Assembly: GCA_947371775.1 (NCBI GenBank)
Contig: CANBQX010000030.1
Coordinates: forward strand, 1-16,908
Direction of reading: 5' to 3'
DNA from: Comamonadaceae bacterium
GTDB lineage: Bacteria; Pseudomonadota; Gammaproteobacteria; Burkholderiales; Burkholderiaceae_C
DNA length: 16,908 nucleotides
In this document: positions 8,740 to 14,616 of the stretch, one piece after another
How the letters are laid out: every line of letters starts with the position of its first letter
How positions within the stretch are numbered: the stretch's first letter is position 1
Notes under the pieces: generated by a model
The model's input: the letters and a program-made list of their open reading frames with translations, nothing else
Databases searched by the model: none
Told to the model about the DNA's origin: nothing
Translations under genes and position numbers: made by a program

Positions 8740-9510
8740 ATGCAGCACATCGCCCGCAAGCGCTTCGGCCAGCACTTTTTGTCCGATGGCGGCATCATCG
8801 ATGCCATCGTTGACGCGATCCACCCAGAGCCAGGTCAGCACATGGTTGAAATTGGCCCGGGCTTGGCCGCACTCACGCAACCTTTGGTAGAGCGCTTGGG
8901 CGCATTGACCGTGATAGAGCTTGACCGGGATCTGGCGCAGCGCCTGCGCAGTCGCCTGCAACTCTCGGTGGTGGAATCTGATGTTCTTCGCGTGGACTTT
9001 GCAGCGTTGGCGCGCGCTCAGTGGCCAGGTTCGGCTGACAAAATGCGTGTCGTCGGCAACCTGCCGTACAACATTTCCACGCCCATTCTTTTTCACTTGC
9101 TGGACTTCGTCGAAGTGGTACAAGACCAGCATTTCATGCTTCAAAAAGAAGTCATTGACCGTATGGTGGCAGCGCCCGATACCTCGGACTTCAGTCGCCT
9201 GAGTGTGATGCTGCAGTGGCGCTATGCCATGGAAGACGTGCTGTTTGTGCCTCCCGAGAGCTTCGACCCGCCACCACGCGTGGACAGCGCGGTGGTGCGC
9301 ATGGTGCCTTTGGCGACGCCCCCGCACATCAACGTGAAGCTGTTCAGTGAGTTGGTGCAAGTGGCCTTCAGCCAGCGGCGCAAACTCATCCGCCACACCT
9401 TGGGGCGCTGGTTGGAAGAAAAAAACTTTGCAGGCCATTTCGACCTGCAACGCCGCGCACAAGAAATCGCGGTGGCGGACTATGTGGCGCTGGTTCAACA
9501 GCTTGCGTAA
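8740..9510 (+). CDS. ksgA: 16S rRNA (adenine(1518)-N6/adenine(1519)-N6)-dimethyltransferase RsmA/KsgA
   Basis: KsgA dimethylates two adjacent adenines in the 3' terminal helix of 16S rRNA late in 30S assembly. At 256 aa the protein is of normal length. It begins with the family hallmark ARKRFGQHFLSD, followed by the SAM-binding VEIGPGLAALT (36-46), an acidic loop VIELDRDLA, and the adenine-methylation motif NLPYNIS (107-113). FDPPPRVDSAVV and FSQRRKLIRHTL in the C-terminal part are also typical. The ATG at 8740 lies 38 bp after the surA stop, with only a weak GGGCGG upstream. It belongs to the lptD-surA unit. A Bug-family gene starts 21 bp downstream. Confidence 0.97.
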   Translation: MQHIARKRFGQHFLSDGGIIDAIVDAIHPEPGQHMVEIGPGLAALTQPLVERLGALTVIELDRDLAQRLRSRLQLSVVESDVLRVDFAALARAQWPGSADKMRVVGNLPYNISTPILFHLLDFVEVVQDQHFMLQKEVIDRMVAAPDTSDFSRLSVMLQWRYAMEDVLFVPPESFDPPPRVDSAVVRMVPLATPPHINVKLFSELVQVAFSQRRKLIRHTLGRWLEEKNFAGHFDLQRRAQEIAVADYVALVQQLA

Positions 9511-9531
9511 GGCGAACTTCAAAGGAATGTC

Positions 9532-10509
9532 ATGACGAAACAAAATCGCGTTCTCTTTGCAAACAAATTGGGCCTGGCCCTGCTCTGTGCCCTGCTTTCG
9601 GCAGGCGCCAGCGCCGACGTCTGGCCCTCGCGGGTCATCAAGTTTGTGGTGCCATTTGGGCCTGGTGGCGCCAACGATGTGGTGGCGCGTGCGGTGGCGG
9701 AAGGCGTGTCCAAGCAGCTGGGGCAGCCCGTGATCGTCGAGAACAAGCCCGGTGCAGGCTCGGTCGTCGGCGCTGACCTGGTGGCCAAATCGGCCCCGGA
9801 CGGTTACACCTTCCTCGCGCCTGCGGGTGGGGTGATCACCAACAGCCTGATCAAGTCCAAGATGCCTTACCAACCGGACGACCTGGTGCCGGTGGCCCTG
9901 ATGGCCGTGAGCCCCTCGGTCATCGTCGTGGCAGCCGACTCGCCGGTGAAAGACCTCAAAGGCCTGATTGCCCTGTCCAAACAAGGCGCGGGTATCAACT
10001 TTTCAACTGCGGGCACCGGCAGCACGCCCCACTTTGTCGCCGAGATGCTGCGCTTGAAGACCCATGCCAACATCCAGATCGTGCCCTACAAGAGTGGTTC
10101 GGAAGGCATGGTGGCGGTGATCGCCAAGCAGGTCGACGCTACCTCCGAGGCCAGCGTGGTGGTGCTCAACCAAATCAAAGGCGGCAAGCTGCGCCCCTTG
10201 GCCTCGACCTGGAGCCGGCGCATTGCAGCGCTGCCGGATATTCCGACCGCCAAAGAGCTGGGTTACCCCGAGGTGTTTATCGGCCACTGGTCTGGGATTT
10301 TTGCGCCCAAAGGAACGCCCGACGAGATCCTGGAAAAAATGAACCACGCGGTGGCCGCAGCCTTGCAGTCCCCCGAAGTGCGCGCCCGTTTCATTCCTCA
10401 GGGCATTGATCCCATGGGCGGCAGCCGGGCGGACTTTGTAAAGTTCCTGGCCAGCGAAAAAGGACGTCTGGAGCCCATCGTTCGCGCAGTGCACATGCAA
10501 GAAGATTGA
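9532..10509 (+). CDS. Bug/TctC-family periplasmic solute-binding protein
   Basis: This is a tripartite tricarboxylate transporter (TctC/Bug) substrate-receptor family protein of 325 aa. It has a Sec signal peptide with KQNR at the n-region and cleavage near ASA|DVWPSR (residue 28). The family motifs are FVVPFGPGGANDVVAR, a second-strand ENKPGAGS, APDGYTFL and the STAGTGSTPHF ligand loop. AAAGGA lies 5-6 bases before the ATG at 9532, a strong ribosome site. No TctA or TctB membrane subunit gene is nearby, as is common for the many orphan Bug receptors in betaproteobacteria. The ligand (often a carboxylate) cannot be deduced. It follows ksgA by 21 bp and is closed by a strong hairpin terminator, so it is probably the last gene of the lptD unit, although its own promoter is possible. 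Confidence 0.93.
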   Translation: MTKQNRVLFANKLGLALLCALLSAGASADVWPSRVIKFVVPFGPGGANDVVARAVAEGVSKQLGQPVIVENKPGAGSVVGADLVAKSAPDGYTFLAPAGGVITNSLIKSKMPYQPDDLVPVALMAVSPSVIVVAADSPVKDLKGLIALSKQGAGINFSTAGTGSTPHFVAEMLRLKTHANIQIVPYKSGSEGMVAVIAKQVDATSEASVVVLNQIKGGKLRPLASTWSRRIAALPDIPTAKELGYPEVFIGHWSGIFAPKGTPDEILEKMNHAVAAALQSPEVRARFIPQGIDPMGGSRADFVKFLASEKGRLEPIVRAVHMQED

Positions 10510-10527
10510 CGCCTGGTTTTGCCCATG

Positions 10528-10554
10528 AAAAAGCCCGCACTAAGCGGGCTTTTT
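10528..10554. terminator. Bidirectional rho-independent terminator
   Basis: GCCCGC (10533-10538) pairs perfectly with GCGGGC (10544-10549) around an ACTAA loop, flanked by five A (10528-10532) and five T (10550-10554). A T tract therefore follows the stem on both strands. It sits 18 bp after the Bug gene and 33 bp beyond the small ORF on the minus strand, so it can end both converging transcripts. Confidence 0.9.
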
Positions 10555-10587
10555 AGTTCAAGCCGCAAGGGCCTGTTCAAAGTGACT

Positions 10588-10800
10588 TTAAGCGGCTGCG
10601 AGCCAGTACCCCGCATTAAACGGGCTGCTCATTCGCAGCGCCAAGGGCGATACGTCAATCAAAAAGTCGGTGGGCAGCTTCTCGCCGCTGTCGGTATCCT
10701 CGGTGGCAGAGACTGCCACAGCGGCTTCACCGTTTGCCTGAATCGCCCGTTCTGCTTGGCTGGTTTGTGCAGAACGGGCTACAGAAAAGAATAGAAGCAT
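10588..10800 (-). CDS. Small hypothetical ORF following barstar
   Basis: This 70-codon ORF begins at an ATG overlapping the last 22 bases of the barstar gene in another frame and ends 33 bp before the bidirectional terminator. GGAAG lies about 10 bases before the ATG. From about codon 28 onward the third positions are GC-rich and the composition looks coding (a segment GEKLPTDFLIDVSPLAL). The first 25 codons use more A/T-ending codons, so the true start may be later or this may be a remnant. No family is recognised, and no transmembrane segment or obvious signal peptide is convincing. The position suggests a third gene of the ribonuclease/inhibitor operon, but an unexpressed 3' trailer is equally possible. 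Confidence 0.35.
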   Translation of the reverse strand: MLLFFSVARSAQTSQAERAIQANGEAAVAVSATEDTDSGEKLPTDFLIDVSPLALRMSSPFNAGYWLAAA

Positions 10801-11180
10801 CGGAACGGTATCTTCCGCTCCCCCCAGTAGTCGGCCGTGTCGCGGAAGATATCGAGCAACTGCTCGCGCGCTTCTTTGTCAAACTTGGCGTTGGCTGGAA
10901 TATGCTCGAGCACGGCAATAAAGCCAGGCTGTGGGCCCGACTTGTGAACCGGGTCGGTCATGCTGTCGTAGAGCGAGTCAAAGTTCTTGCCCGAGGTCGT
11001 GGCGAGCGTGAACTGTGCGCCGATCAGGTCGAGCACATCTTGCTTGGTCTGGGCACTGCCCAAATTAGCGTACAAAAAGTGGTGCCCCAAACCTTGGGCT
11101 GCTTCTTGCAAGTCCGATACGCGAAATGCGCGTATCGATTGAACGATATTCGTTCTTACGGTTCGAAGTGGCGTGTCCAT
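10779..11180 (-). CDS. Barstar-family ribonuclease inhibitor
   Basis: This 133-aa protein matches the barstar fold and the extended form I recall from Comamonadaceae. About 33 N-terminal residues precede the domain, which begins HHFLYANLG and contains GKNFDSLYDSMTD (64-75) and a final FRCFYSF strand. Barstar blocks its ribonuclease by placing acidic residues in the active site. The equivalents of the barnase-contacting aspartates (barstar Asp35 and Asp39) are Asp68 and Asp72. The segment just before GKNFD reads TLATTS, where I would expect something like FPxHF. No signal peptide is present, so it is cytoplasmic and protects the producer. GAGG directly abuts the ATG at 11180, an unusually short spacing. 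It lies 32 bp behind the ribonuclease gene, as expected for a cognate pair. Confidence 0.88.
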   Translation of the reverse strand: MDTPLRTVRTNIVQSIRAFRVSDLQEAAQGLGHHFLYANLGSAQTKQDVLDLIGAQFTLATTSGKNFDSLYDSMTDPVHKSGPQPGFIAVLEHIPANAKFDKEAREQLLDIFRDTADYWGERKIPFRCFYSFL

Positions 11181-11212
11181 CCTCGATTCACTTTCATCAA
11201 TAAAAATTCAGT

Positions 11213-11629
11213 TCAAGGCACGATCATGCGAAAACTCGCATAGTGATCGGCCGTGTAGTAACAAGCGTCCGGCGCCGTGGCTGGGCCACCGCACACGATT
11301 CTTTGGGCTCCACGGTTTCGCGAGCCTGGCGATTTGACGGTGTATTCCCGGTAATAGCCCCGTTTTTGCATAGGCAAAACACGTTCGCGATTACCGAAGA
11401 TCACACCGTCTTTTTCATACGGAAAAGGGCCGCCGCGTTGAATGTTGCGATAGGTTTCGACGCCCTGGGCAGGCAAAGCCTGCTGCGAAATCGTCGGAAC
11501 TTGTCCGCTGGGCGCTTGCGCCAACGAACCGCTCACCATGCCGACCGTCAGCAAGGCGACCACCAGTTTTTGCACCAAACAGGTGCATTGACCTGCCCAG
11601 TGATTTACCACTTTGAGGCCGCAAACCAC
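11213..11629 (-). CDS. Secreted barnase-type guanyl-specific ribonuclease (N1/T1 family)
   Basis: This 138-aa precursor has a hydrophobic signal segment (about 21-38, QKLVVALLTVGMVSGSLAQ) and a C-terminal microbial ribonuclease domain. The core PFPYEKDGVIFGNRERVLP is followed by GYYREYTVKSPG, NRGAQRIV and YYTADHYASF. The residues aligned with barnase Glu73, Arg83, Arg87 and His102 are Glu95, Arg106, Arg110 and His129, so it should be active. Cys113 and Cys123 bracket a loop and could form a disulfide after export. The start is GTG at 11629, with AAGG (11637-11640) 7 bases upstream; internal TTG/GTG starts just before the signal segment are alternatives. Known relatives are secreted RNases used against competitors or for scavenging RNA. 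The role here is inferred. Confidence 0.88.
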   Translation of the reverse strand: MVCGLKVVNHWAGQCTCLVQKLVVALLTVGMVSGSLAQAPSGQVPTISQQALPAQGVETYRNIQRGGPFPYEKDGVIFGNRERVLPMQKRGYYREYTVKSPGSRNRGAQRIVCGGPATAPDACYYTADHYASFRMIVP

Positions 11630-11677
11630 GTAAAAACCTTGTCAACAATCAAAAAAACTACCCAAAACCCAAGTTTC

Positions 11678-11706
11678 ATTGTCGCTGATCCGAGGAAATT
11701 GCGCAA
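11678..11706 (-). promoter_or_regulatory. Possible sigma70 promoter of the ribonuclease-barstar operon
   Basis: On the minus strand TTGCGC (11701-11706) and GACAAT (11678-11683) are separated by exactly 17 bp and would start transcription near 11671, about 40 bases before the GTG start. The -10 matches 4 of 6 and the -35 about 3 of 6 consensus bases, so this is only a candidate. Confidence 0.35.
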
Positions 11707-11730
11707 TACCCCGCGGACAAGACCACGCAG

Positions 11731-11757
11731 AAAAATAAGGGTTTACCCCTTATTTTT
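11731..11757. terminator. AT-rich perfect hairpin, probable terminator of the maeB-DUF6172 transcript
   Basis: AAAAATAAGGG (11731-11741) and CCCTTATTTTT (11747-11757) form an 11-bp perfect stem around the loop TTTAC, with T tracts on both strands. It lies 57 bp past the minus-strand DUF6172 stop and upstream of the ribonuclease gene. The simplest reading is a terminator that insulates the two minus-strand units. The GC core is only three pairs, so the efficiency is uncertain. Confidence 0.65.
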
Positions 11758-11814
11758 CAATTCAAGGCCTTGTTGGCACATGGGCCGGGGCGGGGCCAAG
11801 CCAAAAGGCTGGGG

Positions 11815-12153
11815 TCAGGGGTCGAGATGGCGGGTGAGTTGGTCGCTGCGGCTATCGCCCAGGCCTTGGGGCCTGGGTTTGCGCACCCCGGGCCGACCCA
11901 GAATACTGACAAAAAAGGCATCTTCGCCCGCCTTGCCCGCGGTGTCCATGTGGCCGATCAGGGTGGCGAAATGCACGTCCACGGCCTCGGCCTCGGTGCT
12001 GCCAAAACGGCAGGCAAAGTCCCAGTAGTCGACACCCTCAGGCAGTGCGGCGCGGCGCTGGCGCGCCACGTATTTGCGCACCTCATGTTTGCTGGCGTCG
12101 AGCAGGCGGTCGCGGTTGCGGCCTTCAACCTGAAGTTGGAATAGTTTTTTCAT
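11815..12153 (-). CDS. DUF6172-type small protein of unknown function
   Basis: This 112-aa protein begins MKKLFQLQVEGRNRDRLLDASKHEVRKY in outline, contains RRAALPEGVDYWDFACRFG, then VHFATLIGHMD and a C-terminal VSILGRPGVRKPRP. I associate this with the DUF6172 family of proteobacteria from memory of that pattern; no biochemical function is known to me. It is highly charged at the N-terminus, with no signal peptide and no membrane segment. AAGG lies about 5 bases before the ATG at 12153. Its start is only 6 bp after the maeB stop, so it is very likely co-transcribed and translationally coupled with malic enzyme. The last residues (after RKPRP) are low-complexity. Confidence 0.75.
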   Translation of the reverse strand: MKKLFQLQVEGRNRDRLLDASKHEVRKYVARQRRAALPEGVDYWDFACRFGSTEAEAVDVHFATLIGHMDTAGKAGEDAFFVSILGRPGVRKPRPQGLGDSRSDQLTRHLDP

Positions 12154-12159
12154 AGGGCC

Positions 12160-14517
12160 TTATCGCACCGCGTTGGCATCCGCCACCGTCAGCGCGGTCA
12201 TATTGACGATGCGCCGCACCGTGGTACTGGCAGTCAGCACGTGAACCGGTTTTGCGGCTCCGAGCAGAACCGGGCCAATCGCGATATTGCCGCCCGCAGC
12301 GGTTTTGAGCAGGTTGTACGCGATGTTGGCGGCATCAATATTGGGCATGACCAGCAAATTGGCGTCGCCTTGCAGCGGGCTGTTGGGCATGAGGGCGGCG
12401 CGGGCTTCGCCGTCCAGCGCCAGATCGCCATGCATCTCGCCGTCCACTTCCAGCCAGGGCGCGGTTTGCTGCAGGATGGCCAAGGTCTCGCGCATCTTGA
12501 TAGCGCTGGGCTCGTTGCTGCTGCCAAAGTTGGAATGGCTCAGCAGCGCCGCTTTAGGCGCAATGCCAAAGCGCAGCATTTCTTCGGCGGCCATGACGGT
12601 AATGCGGGCCAATTCACCTGCCGTGGGGTCGTAATTGACATGGGTGTCGACCACAAACACTTGGCGGCCTGGCAGCATCAAACCGTTCATGCACGCGTAG
12701 ATCGAGACATCGTGCTTGCTTTCCAGCGGCGCCGTGTGGCGCTTGCCAATCACCTGGTCGATGTAATTCAAATGCAGCGCAGTCGTGCCCCAGGTGCCGC
12801 AGATCAGGCCGTCTACATCGCCTTTGTGCAGCAGCATGGAACCAATCAAGGTCAGGCGCCTGCGCATTTCGATTTTCGCCACCGGCACGGTGACGCCTTT
12901 GCGCTCCGCCATGCGGTGGTAGGTTTGCCAGAAATCGCGGTAGCGGTGGTCGTTTTCCACGTTGACCACGGCGTAGTCCTGGCCCTCGCGCAGGCGCAGA
13001 CCGAACTTGGCGATGCGCTCTGCGATCACGGCCGGGCGGCCTATCAAGGTGGGCATGGCCAGGCCTTCGTCCACCACGATCTGGGTGGCGCGCAACACGC
13101 GCTCGTCTTCGCCCTCGGCAAAGGCCACGCGCTTTTTGAGCGCGTTTTTGGCCATCGCAAAAATCGGGCGCATGGTCGTGCCCGAGGCATAGACAAAGCT
13201 TTGCAATTGCTCGCGGTAGGCGTCCATATCGGCAATCGGGCGCAGCGCCACGCCGCTGTCGGCAGCCGCTTGCGCCACGGCCGGGGCGATTTTCATCATC
13301 AGGCGCGGATCAAAGGGCTTGGGAATCAGGTATTCGGGTCCAAAGGCCAACTGCTCACCGGCATACGCCGCTGCCACCACGTCGCTTTGCTCGGCCTGCG
13401 CCAGCTCCGCAATCGCGTGGACGGCGGCGATTTCCATCTCAATGGTGATGGTCGAGGCGCCCGCGTCCAAGGCACCCCGGAAGATGTACGGAAAGCACAA
13501 GACGTTGTTGACCTGGTTGTGAAAGTCACTGCGGCCCGTGGCCATGATGGCGTCGTCGCGCACGGCCTTGACTTCGTCAGGCAGGATTTCAGGCGTGGGA
13601 TTGGCCAGCGCAAAAATCAGCGGCTTGGCCGCCATGCTTTGCACCATGTCTTGCTTGAGCACGCCGCCTGCCGAGAGCCCCAGAAAAACGTCGGCACCGG
13701 CAATCACATCACGCAGGGTGCGCGCGTCGGTCTTTTGGGCAAAGAACTCCTTGTCCACGTCCATCAGTTCGGTGCGTCCTTGGTAGACCACACCGGCCAG
13801 GTCGGTGACAAAAATGTTTTCACGCGGAATGCCCAGCTTCACCAGCAGCCCCAGGCACGCCAGCGCCGCAGCACCCGCACCCGAGGTGACCAGCTTGATC
13901 TTCTTGGGGTCTTTGCCCACCACCTTCAGGCCGTTGAGAATGGCCGCGCCCACCACAATGGCGGTGCCGTGTTGGTCGTCGTGAAAGACCGGGATCTTCA
14001 TGCGTTCGCGCAACTTGCGCTCCACATAAAAGCAGTCCGGCGCCTTGATGTCTTCGAGGTTGATGCCGCCAAAGGTGGGCTCCAGCGACGCAATGATGTC
14101 GACCAGCTTGTCCAGATCGTGTTTTTCGTTGATCTCAATGTCAAACACGTCAATACCGGCGAACTTCTTGAACAGCACGCCCTTGCCTTCCATCACCGGC
14201 TTGGCGGCCAGCGGGCCGATATCGCCCAGGCCCAACACGGCTGTGCCGTTGGTGATCACGGCTACCAAGTTGCCGCGGCTGGTGTACTTGAATGCGTTGT
14301 TGGGGTCTTTGACGATCTCTTCGCAGGGCGATGCCACGCCGGGTGAATACGCCAAAGCCAAGTCATGCTGGTTGATCAGCTGCTTGGTCGGAGTGACCGA
14401 AATCTTGCCCGGCGTGGGGAACTGGTGGTACTCCAGCGCAGCTTGGCGTAGCTGCGCTTTTTTCTCTAGCGCGTCAGCGTCGTGGTGGGGCGTGTTGGGG
14501 TGCGTGTCGTGGGCCAT
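12160..14517 (-). CDS. maeB: NADP-dependent malic enzyme fused to a phosphotransacetylase-like domain (MaeB type)
   Basis: MaeB decarboxylates malate to pyruvate and generates NADPH. The 785-aa product has the usual long architecture. The malic N-domain (about 30-170) contains AYSPGVASPCEE (Tyr57), GKGVLFKKFAGIDVFDIEI and LEDIKAPDCF. The metal site HDDQHGTAIV is at 179-188. The NADP-binding domain has TSGAGAAALACLG (211-223) and LANPTPEI (304-311). A phosphotransacetylase-like C-domain runs from about residue 450 (AMAKNALKKRVAFAEGEDERVLRA) to the end; in characterised MaeB this part binds acetyl-CoA as a regulatory module and is not thought to be catalytic. AGGA precedes the ATG at 14517. A 99-bp gap with a hairpin separates it from rubredoxin reductase upstream. 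The DUF6172 gene follows after 6 bp. Confidence 0.96.
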   Translation of the reverse strand: MAHDTHPNTPHHDADALEKKAQLRQAALEYHQFPTPGKISVTPTKQLINQHDLALAYSPGVASPCEEIVKDPNNAFKYTSRGNLVAVITNGTAVLGLGDIGPLAAKPVMEGKGVLFKKFAGIDVFDIEINEKHDLDKLVDIIASLEPTFGGINLEDIKAPDCFYVERKLRERMKIPVFHDDQHGTAIVVGAAILNGLKVVGKDPKKIKLVTSGAGAAALACLGLLVKLGIPRENIFVTDLAGVVYQGRTELMDVDKEFFAQKTDARTLRDVIAGADVFLGLSAGGVLKQDMVQSMAAKPLIFALANPTPEILPDEVKAVRDDAIMATGRSDFHNQVNNVLCFPYIFRGALDAGASTITIEMEIAAVHAIAELAQAEQSDVVAAAYAGEQLAFGPEYLIPKPFDPRLMMKIAPAVAQAAADSGVALRPIADMDAYREQLQSFVYASGTTMRPIFAMAKNALKKRVAFAEGEDERVLRATQIVVDEGLAMPTLIGRPAVIAERIAKFGLRLREGQDYAVVNVENDHRYRDFWQTYHRMAERKGVTVPVAKIEMRRRLTLIGSMLLHKGDVDGLICGTWGTTALHLNYIDQVIGKRHTAPLESKHDVSIYACMNGLMLPGRQVFVVDTHVNYDPTAGELARITVMAAEEMLRFGIAPKAALLSHSNFGSSNEPSAIKMRETLAILQQTAPWLEVDGEMHGDLALDGEARAALMPNSPLQGDANLLVMPNIDAANIAYNLLKTAAGGNIAIGPVLLGAAKPVHVLTASTTVRRIVNMTALTVADANAVR

Positions 14518-14563
14518 CGTGCGTCCTGGTGCGTGGGCGGAGCCTGCAAACCGGGTGTCGCGG

Positions 14564-14607
14564 CCCGCTTGCGGGTGAGGGCGCGATTGTAGACGCCACC
14601 CTCACCC
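14564..14607 (-). promoter_or_regulatory. Stem-loops in the leader upstream of maeB
   Basis: Within the 99-bp gap between the reductase stop and the maeB start, GGGTGAGGG (14573-14581) pairs perfectly with CCCTCACCC (14599-14607) around a 17-base loop. A second hairpin, CCCGC (14564-14568) with GCGGG (14571-14575), shares bases 14573-14575, so the two cannot form together. No T tract follows, so this is not a typical terminator. It may be a leader or processing element, or chance in GC-rich DNA. Confidence 0.3.
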
Positions 14608-14616
14608 CGAGGCGGT

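Noticed and set aside
8737..9984. A 415-codon minus-strand frame across ksgA and the Bug gene
   Set aside because: It is antisense to two clear genes, with no motif and His/Gln-rich composition.
10561..10597. An AGCCGC/GCGGCT inverted repeat near the small ORF end
   Set aside because: It is a 6-bp stem with a 25-base loop and no T tract. The strong terminator next to it explains termination better.
11243..12028. A 261-codon + strand frame across the RNase, the AT-rich gap and DUF6172
   Set aside because: It crosses a terminator-like hairpin and two minus-strand genes and has no coherent domain.
12241..14346. A 701-codon open frame on the + strand opposite maeB
   Set aside because: It is an exact antisense shadow of the well-supported malic enzyme. 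The translation is rich in His, Gln, Arg and Gly with no motif, as expected for the complement of a GC-rich gene.
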